A stretch of DNA of 64,000 bases from Thermoprotei archaeon. Lineage in GTDB: Archaea; Thermoproteota; Thermoprotei_A; Sulfolobales; Ignisphaeraceae. The translations under genes and the position numbers were made by a program. The stretch's first letter is position 1, and each line of letters starts with the position of its first letter. Below, one piece after another: positions 42,129 through 49,974 of the stretch. Location of the stretch: contig QMWT01000001.1 in NCBI GenBank assembly GCA_003661775.1, forward strand, positions 5,353 through 69,352, written 5' to 3'. The notes beneath the pieces are model-generated. The model was not told the DNA's origin. It did not search any database and saw nothing but the letters and a program-made list of their open reading frames with translations.

Positions 42129-42818
42129 CTAACGCATCTTCACAGTGTAACTGTTCCCGTTCACAGCCACTATAGCTATATCGGCTAGGTCTTTAGTTAA
42201 CCGTACGAAGTATTCCTCCAGCGCTATCAATTCTTCGTAGGTAGGTGAAGGCAAGAAGTATATCTCCTGAAGGTCGTTCATCACAACCAGATACTGTGAT
42301 ACCCTTGATACCATGTAATCGAAGAACTCCTCGCTGAGTATTTCAGCGACCTTTAACCATCCCTGATGAGCATGAGGAGACAAACATAGTATCCTAGCAC
42401 TTTCACCATCAAGGTTGATGCCTACACACTCAACCTTCTGCTTAAGCTGGTACGCGTCGATTACATCGTAAGGCGTGGGTATATGTATGGGTACAGGATG
42501 CGTATGGAATGCACCAAGAAATTCTCTGCAAAATCTTGGCATCTTGACAATCTCTTCTGCAGGCACCTCCATAGGATAAGTGCCTACATACACAGCCGAT
42601 TTACTACACATAGCATAGCTTTCCTCAGTGAGGTAGCTACTATGCAAGGGTACTCGGTTATTTTCGGCCATGTATTTTAGAAGAGGTTCCTCCCCCTCTT
42701 CAACACTCTTCAACACTATATCACGCACAATCAGATTACGTCTTCCTACGTAACTCGCTACCGGCGTAGTATCGATGATTATCGAAGCCAGTACAGACAT
42801 AAGGTCTTCATCTAGCAT
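42129..42818 (-). CDS. JAMM/MPN-like metalloprotein
   Basis: In this 229-residue protein, GAFHTHPVPIHIPTPYDVIDA gives H105-x-H107, T115 and D118. That is the JAMM zinc motif HxHx7Sx2D with threonine for serine. JAMM proteins remove ubiquitin-like or sulfur-carrier proteins. The upstream catalytic glutamate cannot be placed with certainty, and the rest of the sequence is unlike the small archaeal JAMM1 enzymes, so activity is a guess. Confidence 0.62.
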   Translation of the reverse strand: MLDEDLMSVLASIIIDTTPVASYVGRRNLIVRDIVLKSVEEGEEPLLKYMAENNRVPLHSSYLTEESYAMCSKSAVYVGTYPMEVPAEEIVKMPRFCREFLGAFHTHPVPIHIPTPYDVIDAYQLKQKVECVGINLDGESARILCLSPHAHQGWLKVAEILSEEFFDYMVSRVSQYLVVMNDLQEIYFLPSPTYEELIALEEYFVRLTKDLADIAIVAVNGNSYTVKMR

Positions 42819-42955
42819 ACCTGTTCACAGGTCTTACTACTTTAGCGCCGGGAGTAAAAAGTAATGTTAGTTCTTCGAACCGGTTCTGCCAAAGCATTAC
42901 ACAAGAGAAATCTCTTTGTTACTGCTACTCTGCGTAGGGTATTTGGAAGAACCTT

Positions 42956-43234
42956 ATGGAGAAGGAAGAACTCAGATCTGTGTTGCTTGCAGACCCTAGA
43001 TTGTGCACGAAGTGCAGATTATGCGAAAAACTATGCCCTACATATGCTATAATCTTTGATAACAAGGGTACACTCGTGTTTCGCACTGAACGCTGTATAG
43101 CATGTTACGGCTGCGTAGTTATTTGTCCTAAAAAGGCACTTTCATTAGAAGTGCAAGCACCTGAGGTAGACCTTGACAAGCTTTGCCAGGAAAAAAGTAG
43201 CCGTTCCCTTATCAACTTTATACACAGAGAATGA
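42956..43234 (+). CDS. 2[4Fe-4S] ferredoxin-type protein
   Basis: The 92-residue protein has two CxxCxxCxxxC sets: C17, C20, C23, C27 and C47, C50, C53, C57. Each pair of cluster loops would hold two 4Fe-4S clusters. It carries electrons or serves as a subunit of an unidentified oxidoreductase. No redox partner gene is adjacent. Confidence 0.88.
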   Translation: MEKEELRSVLLADPRLCTKCRLCEKLCPTYAIIFDNKGTLVFRTERCIACYGCVVICPKKALSLEVQAPEVDLDKLCQEKSSRSLINFIHRE

Positions 43235-43242
43235 GGATAAGC

Positions 43243-43296
43243 TCAGTAGCGCCAGCCTTCTTCACCTTTAATCCGACGGGGTTTAGAACTCATCAT
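43243..43296 (-). ncRNA. C/D box sRNA downstream of eL38 (candidate)
   Basis: The minus strand reads C ATGATGA (43296-43290), 14 nt, a degenerate D' CGGA, 6 nt, C' GTGAAGA (43265-43259), 12 nt, D CTGA (43246-43243). The outer boxes are perfect and the inner ones relaxed, as often happens. It starts 12 bases after the eL38 stop and may be processed from that mRNA. The D guide would pair with tagcgccagcct. Confidence 0.6.
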
Positions 43297-43308
43297 CTTC
43301 TCATTGAT

Positions 43309-43512
43309 TCAAACCTCGACTATCTGAGGACATTTTAGTTTTTTGAGGAATTCCTCGAGTTTTTCTAGAGGAATTTTAATTGTGTAGAGATACCTCTTTG
43401 TTCGAGCTTTTACCTTAGCTATACCCTCTTTTTCAATTCTCTTTACTCTACATTCGCGAGCTCTCTCTGTTATTTTTATGAACTCCTCTTCGTTTGTCAT
43501 GAATACAGGCAT
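43309..43512 (-). CDS. Ribosomal protein eL38
   Basis: From the ATG at 43510-43512 the protein is 67 residues: FIKITERARECRVKR, AKVKARTKRYLYTIKI and a C-terminal LKKLKCPQIVEV. These match the crenarchaeal large-subunit protein L38e. The frame runs to 43551, but the added 13 residues are not family-like, and the TATA box CTATTTAAAG about 45 bases upstream of this ATG suits the shorter form. C/D sRNAs flank the gene on both sides. Confidence 0.88.
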   Translation of the reverse strand: MPVFMTNEEEFIKITERARECRVKRIEKEGIAKVKARTKRYLYTIKIPLEKLEEFLKKLKCPQIVEV

Positions 43513-43569
43513 TCTTGCTACACCCCCATCTGTGTAAAAGCCTTCACACACCCTTTAAATAGAATTCGT

Positions 43570-43620
43570 TCAGTGGGTAACCGCTTCATCATCATTTCAA
43601 GTCCCCGAAAAATTCATCAT
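43570..43620 (-). ncRNA. C/D box sRNA upstream of eL38
   Basis: The minus strand reads C ATGATGA (43620-43614), 13 nt, D' TTGA (43600-43597), 4 nt, C' ATGATGA (43592-43586), 12 nt, D CTGA (43573-43570). Three of four boxes are perfect. It lies between the divergent PGI/PMI gene and eL38, on the eL38 strand and before that gene's TATA box, so it probably has its own promoter. The D guide would pair with tgggtaaccgct. Confidence 0.78.
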
Positions 43621-43672
43621 CTCGATACTCCTTTTAGTTTCCGAGGCTAAAACACTGCTGACGTGATGTGGG

Positions 43673-44653
43673 ATGCTTAAGTACTATGCTAAATGGAAAG
43701 ATCTAGCTCTAAGAACCTTGGAAAGTGAAGTTCTTAACGTTAAGAAGTGTGAAGATGCTGAACTTGTAGTTGTTAGTGGCATGGGTGGCAGTGGTATCGT
43801 CGGCGACTACCTTTCGTCTTTAGCTGATGAAACAGGAAAATATCCCGTGTTCGTAGTTAAGGACTTCAGCATACCAAAGTGGATTGATTCATCAAGAACA
43901 TTTATTGTCAGCATAAGTTATTCAGGTGAAACTCTTGAAACTATCAAGGCGTTCACCTACGTATCGGACCTTGCTAAGTGTATAGGCGTCGTAACCTCCG
44001 ATGGAAAGCTTGCAGACCTTGCTAAGAGCTATTCCGTACCTCTCCTACTACTTGAGCGTGGATATGTACCACGTGCAGCATTCCCAGCTCTACTCTTCGG
44101 CACTTTCAAGCTTCTCCATGAGGTAGGTATCGATATACTGCCTCTTGATATAGTGAAACGTAGTGTTAACGCTATAGACATAGATAGGGCAAAAAGTATA
44201 AGTGAGAAACTTGCCTCTTTCCTTGTCACCAGCAAATATCCCCTGATTGTTGCGCCTTGGAAATACAGGGCTTTAGCCATAAGATTCAAGAACGAACTCA
44301 ATGAAAACTCGAAGGTTCCTGCGAAGGTTGAGGTAATACCTGAACTATTCCATAACGATATAGTTGGATGGGAGCAGAAGAAATTCGCAGATAAAGCTAT
44401 TCTAATCACAGGAAGTAATTCCATGAACAAGGAGCTTGTAGAGTTTTACCGCGGTTTCCTTGAAGACGTAGGGTTCGAAACTTTCGTATTGAAACTCGAA
44501 GGTGAAGACTACCTACAAGAGCTACTCTACGGCACTCTTTGTGCCGGAGTAGCATCAGTACTTCTAGCTTCTGAGCTAGGTGTCGATCCTCTGAAGACCC
44601 GATCCATCTCCAGTTACAAAAAGTTCTTGGGAAAGCTGGTATCATCAGCATAG
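43673..44653 (+). CDS. Bifunctional phosphoglucose/phosphomannose isomerase
   Basis: The 326-residue protein has the archaeal PGI/PMI features: VVVSGMGGSGIVGDYL, VSISYSGETLET, FKNELNENSKVPA and VIPELFHNDIVGWE. It interconverts glucose-6-P or mannose-6-P and fructose-6-P in gluconeogenesis and sugar-nucleotide supply. The ATG at 43673 lies 16 bases after a GACGTGATG stretch without a clear Shine-Dalgarno site. Confidence 0.94.
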   Translation: MLKYYAKWKDLALRTLESEVLNVKKCEDAELVVVSGMGGSGIVGDYLSSLADETGKYPVFVVKDFSIPKWIDSSRTFIVSISYSGETLETIKAFTYVSDLAKCIGVVTSDGKLADLAKSYSVPLLLLERGYVPRAAFPALLFGTFKLLHEVGIDILPLDIVKRSVNAIDIDRAKSISEKLASFLVTSKYPLIVAPWKYRALAIRFKNELNENSKVPAKVEVIPELFHNDIVGWEQKKFADKAILITGSNSMNKELVEFYRGFLEDVGFETFVLKLEGEDYLQELLYGTLCAGVASVLLASELGVDPLKTRSISSYKKFLGKLVSSA

Positions 44654-44659
44654 GATTCC

Positions 44660-45475
44660 CTAAGTAATATAGGTGGTTTCTCTACCTGTTCTGCCCTCTT
44701 TTCTCTCTACACCTGCCCTCTCTACATATCTACGGTATAGGGATGCCGCCTCGCGCTCTATACTGCTTCCTTTGGCGATCAGCTCGTCTACCGATACAGG
44801 TATGTCGTGGACATGAGAAAGAAATTCCACTAAAGCAGCCGCAGCCCTATAATCAACTAACTCTAATTCTACTATGACCCTCCACGTCTCACCAAGAGCG
44901 CTAATAGCAGCTATATCGTATAGCGAAGCCCAGCCAACAACTATGCCATTCATTCCCGTTATAACTCCTTCACCGAGCTTAACTGCTCCGTAAGATACGT
45001 ATTTCTCTACTATCTCAGCATTGTTACCTGCTATGAACACTCTACGTCTAGCTGAAGGATTTTCGAGATCCATGACAAATGCTGCTGTTGCTACAAGCTC
45101 TACTATCCCCCTTTCGCTAAGCTCCCTAACTATAGCATCACTAAGTTCGTGCTGATGGAGATCAGTAAGAGGCTGCGCATTCCCGGTAACCAGAACTATA
45201 TCCTTATCCCTAACCTTAGCGTGATAAAAGTCAATGTGAATTATATCGGCAACACCATTCTTCTCAACCATTAGCTGTGCAGGGAAGCCACAGTGATACA
45301 TAACCATGAATTTGCTAGCATTCAGCTTAGTTATCAAGTAGTCAACAGCTGTCTTACCCACAAGCCCCATACCAGGAAATCCTATAATAGCAACCCCTCT
45401 ATCCAGTACAACATTCTTAAGAACCTTTCTCCGTATATACAATGTCGCCAACACCGCTAACCTCGACCTTAGCAC
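44660..45475 (-). CDS. PAC2-family protein (proteasome-assembly-chaperone-like)
   Basis: The 271-residue protein shows GVAIIGFPGMGLVGKTAVDYLI, MVYHCGFPAQLMVE and ITGNAQPLTDLHQHELSDAI-like text typical of the archaeal PAC2/DUF75 family, related to proteasome assembly chaperones PbaA/PbaB. The longest frame starts with GTG at 45475, but a GTATATC element overlaps that position. A TTG at 45440-45442 giving YIRRKVLKNVV is a likely start. Confidence 0.85.
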   Translation of the reverse strand: MLRSRLAVLATLYIRRKVLKNVVLDRGVAIIGFPGMGLVGKTAVDYLITKLNASKFMVMYHCGFPAQLMVEKNGVADIIHIDFYHAKVRDKDIVLVTGNAQPLTDLHQHELSDAIVRELSERGIVELVATAAFVMDLENPSARRRVFIAGNNAEIVEKYVSYGAVKLGEGVITGMNGIVVGWASLYDIAAISALGETWRVIVELELVDYRAAAALVEFLSHVHDIPVSVDELIAKGSSIEREAASLYRRYVERAGVERKEGRTGRETTYIT

Positions 45476-45515
45476 AAGATATACCGGGCTAAAAACGTTT
45501 CTCTAAGCCAAAACC

Positions 45516-45525
45516 CTTTTATAAA
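45516..45525 (+). promoter_or_regulatory. TATA box of the C2H2 mini-gene
   Basis: CTTTTATAAA lies 34-25 bases before the TTG at 45550, so the transcript would begin at or next to the start codon. Confidence 0.55.
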
Positions 45526-45549
45526 CCCTCTAACCTACAGGGGTTAGAC

Positions 45550-45684
45550 TTGGTTTATGTATGTAAGAGATGTGGAAAAGTCTTCCGTTCGCGAAGAGCG
45601 TACGTGTTTCATATATTGGCAGGACATGGCAAGGTAGGAGGTGTAGCAACTACCAAAACTGATTATAGAAAAAGAGCGAAGTAA
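45550..45684 (+). CDS. 44-residue C2H2 zinc-finger protein
   Basis: The frame encodes one zinc finger: C5-x2-C8-x12-H21-x4-H26 (VCKRCGKVFRSRRAYVFHIL followed by AGH), then a basic tail ending DYRKRAK. It starts with TTG just downstream of a good TATA box, so the mRNA is leaderless. Single-finger proteins of this size are known in crenarchaea and their viruses and bind DNA or RNA. It is followed 37 bases later by a tRNA gene. Confidence 0.8.
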   Translation: MVYVCKRCGKVFRSRRAYVFHILAGHGKVGGVATTKTDYRKRAK

Positions 45685-45721
45685 AGCTAAAAACTGCGGC
45701 ATTAAGAATATGCTATCTGGT

Positions 45722-45798
45722 GGGCCCGTAGCTCAGCCCGGCAGAGCGCCCGGCTCATAACCGGGTGGTCGGGGGTTCAAATCCCCCCGGGCCCACCA
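45722..45798 (+). tRNA. tRNA with CAT anticodon (Met or Ile2)
   Basis: Acceptor GGGCCCG/CGGGCCC, anticodon stem CCCGG/CCGGG with loop CTCATAA, T arm GGGGG TTCAAAT CCCCC and encoded CCA. It lacks initiator features. From the sequence alone it could be elongator Met or the Ile tRNA whose C34 is modified to agmatidine. Positions 6-17 are the perfect target of the sRNA at 20653-20701. Confidence 0.93.
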
Positions 45799-45802
45799 AA
45801 GA

Positions 45803-45817
45803 ATTGAGGTCCTCTCA
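45803..45817 (+). terminator. Small hairpin after the CAT tRNA
   Basis: TTGAG-GTCCT-CTCAA forms a 5-bp hairpin just after the tRNA, followed by a pyrimidine-rich run (CTCTTCT). It may mark the transcript end. Confidence 0.3.
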
Positions 45818-46030
45818 ACTCTTCTATAATGCTTATCCAAGTTCCATTCTACCCTATGATCACTATTCAAGAACGCTGCTTACTTTCTCAGGAGATATTC
45901 GTAGAACCCGTATCAGAGACCATACCGCATTGATATCGCATCTTAAATTCTTTTCACACTCCTTTATACAGTTCTATCATATGACCATTTTGTTCATTGA
46001 ACGACTGCGGTATGTCCCTCTCAACATAAC

Positions 46031-46162
46031 ACGTTCGGGAGGCGTTCCCGATCTACATTAACGAGAGACGCACCATCCCTAAGGCTCGCCTTTAAGATAG
46101 CGCGGGTATTCGGAATGAAGAACGAGGATATTTTCATCTATGACGAGGATAATGACCCTTAG
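46031..46162 (+). pseudogene. Remnant of an HTH (Xre-type) regulator
   Basis: A 43-codon open stretch without a start codon reads RSRSTLTRD, then PSLRLAFKIARVFGMKNEDI and FIYDED. This is very like the last third of small Xre-type regulators, after the recognition helix. The first two thirds of the helix-turn-helix are missing, so this looks like a decayed gene. It lies in a 970-base gene-poor patch (45799-46770) that otherwise holds another fragment at 46247 and an sRNA. Confidence 0.45.
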
Positions 46163-46246
46163 GTACTTGTAAGACTTCAGGTAACACAGGGTAAACTATG
46201 CACAAGGAGTGTGTACCAAGTTGAACCACCTAGCTAGGAGTCCAGT

Positions 46247-46321
46247 ATGCACGTGTTAAGATATCTGAATGAACACTTGGACATAGTCTTCGAACACGTC
46301 ATAACATATGTCCTCGAATGA
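46247..46321 (+). pseudogene. Short fragment resembling a permease N-terminus
   Basis: A 24-codon frame reads MHVLRYLNEHLDIVFEHVIT then YVLE. The pattern is like the first residues of osmoprotectant-type ABC permeases, but only the beginning is present. Short length makes this uncertain. Confidence 0.2.
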
Positions 46322-46651
46322 ACGCCGCATTAGCCAAATAGAACTCCTGCTAGCTCACCACAGGCAGATCCCCGAAGCATACAAAATTACAACACAATCC
46401 CGAATTCTAGATATTGCATTACACAGATATGCAGCCAGCCATACTCATCTCGAACCTTCCCATCTTCAACGCTTCCTTATGTTCACTACCACCGAACGTT
46501 TCCTTCGGGTCTACTATTATTAGTGTTAAGCCAAAGCTTCAAAGCCCTAGATTCATCACACAGAACAATTATCTTCCATAACCTCTACACCCCTAGCCAT
46601 ATACGGCAAAAGGAACCAGAGGATCTAGGATTAATTAAGATGAATACCGTT

Positions 46652-46714
46652 TCAGTAAAGGTCACGTTCATCATCCTTAGTCTTGCTTATCTCAGCACCG
46701 GTCCACATCATCAT
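46652..46714 (-). ncRNA. C/D box sRNA with long central spacer
   Basis: The minus strand reads C ATGATGA (46714-46708), 12 nt, D' CTGA (46695-46692), 17 nt, C' ATGATGA (46674-46668), 12 nt, D CTGA (46655-46652). All four boxes are perfect and both guides are exactly 12 nt. The 17-base D'-C' spacer is longer than in the others here. Guides would pair with caccggtccaca and taaaggtcacgt. It is the only clear gene in the 45.8-46.77 kb patch. Confidence 0.8.
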
Positions 46715-46800
46715 TAAGGAGCTCGCTCTCCATAATTTCATTAATTTGCTACCCATCTAATAACGTCTGGGTGCAGCTGTTGTTGAAGGAGAAAATCGTG

Positions 46801-47286
46801 ATGTTTTTAATGCTTGCTCTAGGAGGTTTCACTACTTTGACATTCTCTAGTTTTACGGAGAATCTAATTCTTAGACATACCTACGTGCTAGGGATCTTGG
46901 TACTGATGCTTGTAGCACTCGTATCCACACTTATCGAGTTTAAGATTTTGGTGCTTACAACAGTATCGCTACTCTATCTGGTAAGTGTAATAGGTCTTAT
47001 TCTCGAACTTTGTGACGTGCCTCCCTGCATTACAAGATCTTGGTACCCCTTTATGTACGTAGACACCAACACGTGCTCTACAACCCCCCATAGTGTTCTT
47101 TCACCGTCAATCCCTCAGATATTGGCTGTACTAGCTCTTCATCGAACCTATAAACTTTTGGTTTCGAAGCTAGGCAAGACAACAAAGAATATTCATGCTG
47201 ATTCTACTAGGCATGAAACTTGCAATAATTCTACCGGCGAGATCGTATATCTTGGCAGCTTTAAGAAGCACGACGATGTCGCTTGA
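46801..47286 (+). CDS. Hypothetical membrane protein
   Basis: Two or three membrane helices are predicted in the first 80 residues (MLALGGFTTLTF; LGILVLMLVALVSTLI; VLTTVSLLYLVSVIGLIL), then a polar tail. An ATG at 46801 is used; a GTG at 46771 is also in frame. The last 117 bases overlap a minus-strand gene, which suggests that the true protein may end in poorly constrained sequence. No family recognised. Confidence 0.4.
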   Translation: MFLMLALGGFTTLTFSSFTENLILRHTYVLGILVLMLVALVSTLIEFKILVLTTVSLLYLVSVIGLILELCDVPPCITRSWYPFMYVDTNTCSTTPHSVLSPSIPQILAVLALHRTYKLLVSKLGKTTKNIHADSTRHETCNNSTGEIVYLGSFKKHDDVA

Positions 47287-47889
47287 AGCTACGACAACAT
47301 CATTATTTTTGCTGTGCGATATCAACGTGGTATCAACCTTTTTGGCAAGCTCGTAATGTATTTTCTTACCGATAAGTTTTCCGAGTATCTCCGCGGTGAT
47401 CTTAGCATGTTTAGCACTATGGCTAACAGTGCTATCAAATACGAATGTTACGTACCTAACTGGGATCCTAGCTAGGTATTTTCCCATAATTTCTATAGCT
47501 GTTAGGAGATACTCCCTTTCGCCATGCCTTAACTTGGCTCCTCTGAGATCCCTCACAAAACCATCATCACAGATGTAAACTCCTTCGTTCTTCAAGGCAG
47601 CGATTATCGTTAACAAGACGTTGTAACCGTCCACTATAAGCTCAAAATTTGCCAAATCTACTTCCCGTAGATGTCGCAATGCTACATCTTGTACACATTT
47701 AGATGTGTGAACGCATCTATAAAGAAGCATTCTCTCCTTTTGACCCAGCATGTATCTCTCCGTTACAATGTTGAGAGCTGCCTGCTGGGGATAACCACGA
47801 TCAAGAAGCCATCTGTAATCAGCAATAGCCTTGCACAACCTTCCGTTAGTAGCTACCCTGCAGAGGTGGGGAAAGCTTCCCGGAGGCAA
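47170..47889 (-). CDS. DUF434/DUF5616 protein
   Basis: The 239-residue protein begins with a DUF434-like helical region (AIADYRWLLDRGYPQQAALNIVTERYMLGQKERMLLYRC) followed by a PIN-like or DUF5616 domain (LIVDGYNVLLTI, VTFVFDSTVSHS, VVVASSDIVVL). The aspartates in VDGYN, FDS and SSD suggest a metal-dependent nuclease site. The function is not established. Confidence 0.8.
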   Translation of the reverse strand: MPPGSFPHLCRVATNGRLCKAIADYRWLLDRGYPQQAALNIVTERYMLGQKERMLLYRCVHTSKCVQDVALRHLREVDLANFELIVDGYNVLLTIIAALKNEGVYICDDGFVRDLRGAKLRHGEREYLLTAIEIMGKYLARIPVRYVTFVFDSTVSHSAKHAKITAEILGKLIGKKIHYELAKKVDTTLISHSKNNDVVVASSDIVVLLKAAKIYDLAGRIIASFMPSRISMNILCCLA

Positions 47890-47905
47890 ACGTTGTTCCC
47901 ATCAC

Positions 47906-48424
47906 CTACTCCTTATCGATGTTTATAGGTTCAAATTCTATGTTCACAGCTAACCTGATGGCATGTTCATAGGGATTCCTTACTACAACAGCTCCGAAGC
48001 CCGGCGGGGAAATAACTCTATAGATAACTAATCCGCTCTCTTCATATGAAGGTAGCAAGACAAGTCTTGTACCATTACCACTCATGACAAATTCTACTTC
48101 TCTCGGCACATCGCCGTAGGTAGGACTTGATAACCTGATTCTCACTATTCCTAGGCAAGGAATAGAGAGAGGAGCTACATACACTCCACCTTGCTCAACT
48201 ACTATCTGCGTACTGAATAATGCCCGTTTTTCGCATAGGAAGTTACGTTCCTTAACGAAGATGGTGGTTGTGATAACACCCCCTTTAGATGTGGGGAACA
48301 CTAACGTTACACAGCCTCCTAGTAAGCTACCTATAAGGAAGAAAGCTAGGGCCACTAACCAAGGTCTTTCCTCTGCAAACTCTTCTAAACGTGTAAACAT
48401 ATCCCCTACCCTATTCATAATCAA
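47906..48424 (-). CDS. Membrane-anchored hypothetical protein
   Basis: One membrane helix at residues 22-45 (PWLVALAFFLIGSLLGGCVTL) is followed by an outer beta-rich domain of about 125 residues with two cysteines. No family recognised. It precedes the DUF434 gene by 16 bases on the same strand. Confidence 0.6.
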   Translation of the reverse strand: MIMNRVGDMFTRLEEFAEERPWLVALAFFLIGSLLGGCVTLVFPTSKGGVITTTIFVKERNFLCEKRALFSTQIVVEQGGVYVAPLSIPCLGIVRIRLSSPTYGDVPREVEFVMSGNGTRLVLLPSYEESGLVIYRVISPPGFGAVVVRNPYEHAIRLAVNIEFEPINIDKE

Positions 48425-48500
48425 AAGTTATATAACGTAGGTAACGAAGAAGCCGGCTGGTACAGTTACAAAATGTATGCGTTCAGACAAATCTTCTACT

Positions 48501-49496
48501 TCACATCTTCCTAAGATAGTTGAGGAACATTTCATATAATTCGTAAGCGCCTGTGAGGAAATCCCTTCCACCTTCAAGCACTTCGTTTATCACGCGCCGC
48601 GCTTCGGGGGCTGTCTTGAGGAAGTTATCATAGACTTCTTTTATCAGCGTCCTCGCAATTTCAACAGTCTCTATTTCTCTACGCCGTCTTCTTCTGGCAT
48701 CTAGAAGTCCAGTGTCCCTAGCATAGCTCAAGAAATCGTTGATAGCTTCTACCACACCTTCTACTCCATCCCCATTTATGCTGTTGGTTCTTATTATAGG
48801 TGGTACCCAACCATTCCTCTTAACTCCCTCGAGTGCAAGTTTAAGTTGCATAGCAAACAACTCTGTTTGAGGTAAATCACTCTTATTCAATACATACACA
48901 TCTCCTATCTCCATGATGCCAGCCTTCAACGCCTGTATATCATCCCCCATTAAGGGCTGCAGTATTACCACTACAGCATCTACAAGATCCATTATCTTCA
49001 CATTCACTTGCCCTGCACCGGGATGTTCAATGAGCACGTAGTCAAAGCCAACAGTACAGAGAAACTCCATTGTGAGAACGGCCTTCCATGGAAGGGGTTC
49101 CTCAGGAGGTGTGCTCATGCTGCGGAAGAATGTCCTCTCGTCCAGCGTCCTTACACGAACCCTATTCCCAAGAAAAGAACCTCCGCTATAAGGACTTGAA
49201 GGGTCGACGGCAACTACAGCTACGCTGAAACCCCTTTTTCTCAGTACCTTTATCATGTGATTTATAAGGCTACTCTTACCTACACCCGGAGCTCCAGTGA
49301 TTCCTATGACGAAGCTGCTAGAATTTCCTGTGAATAATCTATCAAAGTATTTCCTGAGTTTGCCAGGATCCTCCTCAATAAGTGTTATGACCTTAGATAT
49401 CGACATAGCGTCCTTGGCATTAAGCGCTTTATCTATCAGATTAGAGAGTCTCAAAGCTTCTCTCCTCTTATCACTGTGCTTCATAGAGCTATGCAT
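48501..49496 (-). CDS. meaB: MeaB-type GTPase of methylmalonyl-CoA mutase
   Basis: The 331-residue protein has a G1 loop GITGAPGVGKSSLI, VAVDPSSPYSGGSFLGNRVR, the VLIEHPGAGQ switch region and NKSD for guanine. MeaB loads and protects the cobalamin of methylmalonyl-CoA mutase. In VLIEHPGAGQ the usual ETVG reads EHPG. It is divergent from the mutase genes across a 43-base gap with a TTTAAA promoter element. Confidence 0.93.
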   Translation of the reverse strand: MHSSMKHSDKRREALRLSNLIDKALNAKDAMSISKVITLIEEDPGKLRKYFDRLFTGNSSSFVIGITGAPGVGKSSLINHMIKVLRKRGFSVAVVAVDPSSPYSGGSFLGNRVRVRTLDERTFFRSMSTPPEEPLPWKAVLTMEFLCTVGFDYVLIEHPGAGQVNVKIMDLVDAVVVILQPLMGDDIQALKAGIMEIGDVYVLNKSDLPQTELFAMQLKLALEGVKRNGWVPPIIRTNSINGDGVEGVVEAINDFLSYARDTGLLDARRRRRREIETVEIARTLIKEVYDNFLKTAPEARRVINEVLEGGRDFLTGAYELYEMFLNYLRKM

Positions 49497-49539
49497 AGTT
49501 TAAAAAGCTAATAAGGTAGCTGACTATGGGGAGCTTTGC

Positions 49540-49974
49540 GTGTCTGCATCAACTCCTAGACTTGGAGATCGTAAACCAAAGGTTCTTGTAGCAAAATTAG
49601 GGCTAGACGGTCATGATAGGGGCGCTAAGATAGTGGCGCGCGCATTAAAGGATGCAGGATTCGATGTAGTGTACCTCGGCGTACATCAAACCCCGGAGAA
49701 CGTTGTGAAGACTGCTATAGAAGAGGATGTGGATGCTATCGGCGTAAGCATACTGTCGGGTTCCCACATAGAGCTGGTATCAGAGCTTAGGAAGCTAATG
49801 AAGGAGAGAGGTATAGATATCCCTCTCATTGTAGGAGGGATCATACCGCCGTCCGACACCCAACTACTTAAGAGCATGGGTGTTTTTGAGGTCTGTGGTC
49901 CAGGGACGCCACTTCGCAAGATCATTGAAATCTACAAAAAAGCTATAGAGATTAGGCGAGGTGAGAAGATATGA
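49540..49974 (+). CDS. Methylmalonyl-CoA mutase, cobalamin-binding subunit
   Basis: The 144-residue protein is the B12-binding domain with KLGLDGHDRGAKI (the DxHxxG motif whose histidine ligates cobalt) and SILSGSHIEL and GGIIPPSD. With the large subunit it rearranges methylmalonyl-CoA and succinyl-CoA. The GTG at 49540 is the start. Its end overlaps the epimerase ATG by four bases. Confidence 0.95.
   Translation: MSASTPRLGDRKPKVLVAKLGLDGHDRGAKIVARALKDAGFDVVYLGVHQTPENVVKTAIEEDVDAIGVSILSGSHIELVSELRKLMKERGIDIPLIVGGIIPPSDTQLLKSMGVFEVCGPGTPLRKIIEIYKKAIEIRRGEKI

Noticed and set aside
46308..46717. Two plus-strand open frames of 64-71 codons in the gene-poor patch
   Set aside because: They have no ribosome-binding site, no protein-like composition and overlap the sRNA at 46652-46714.
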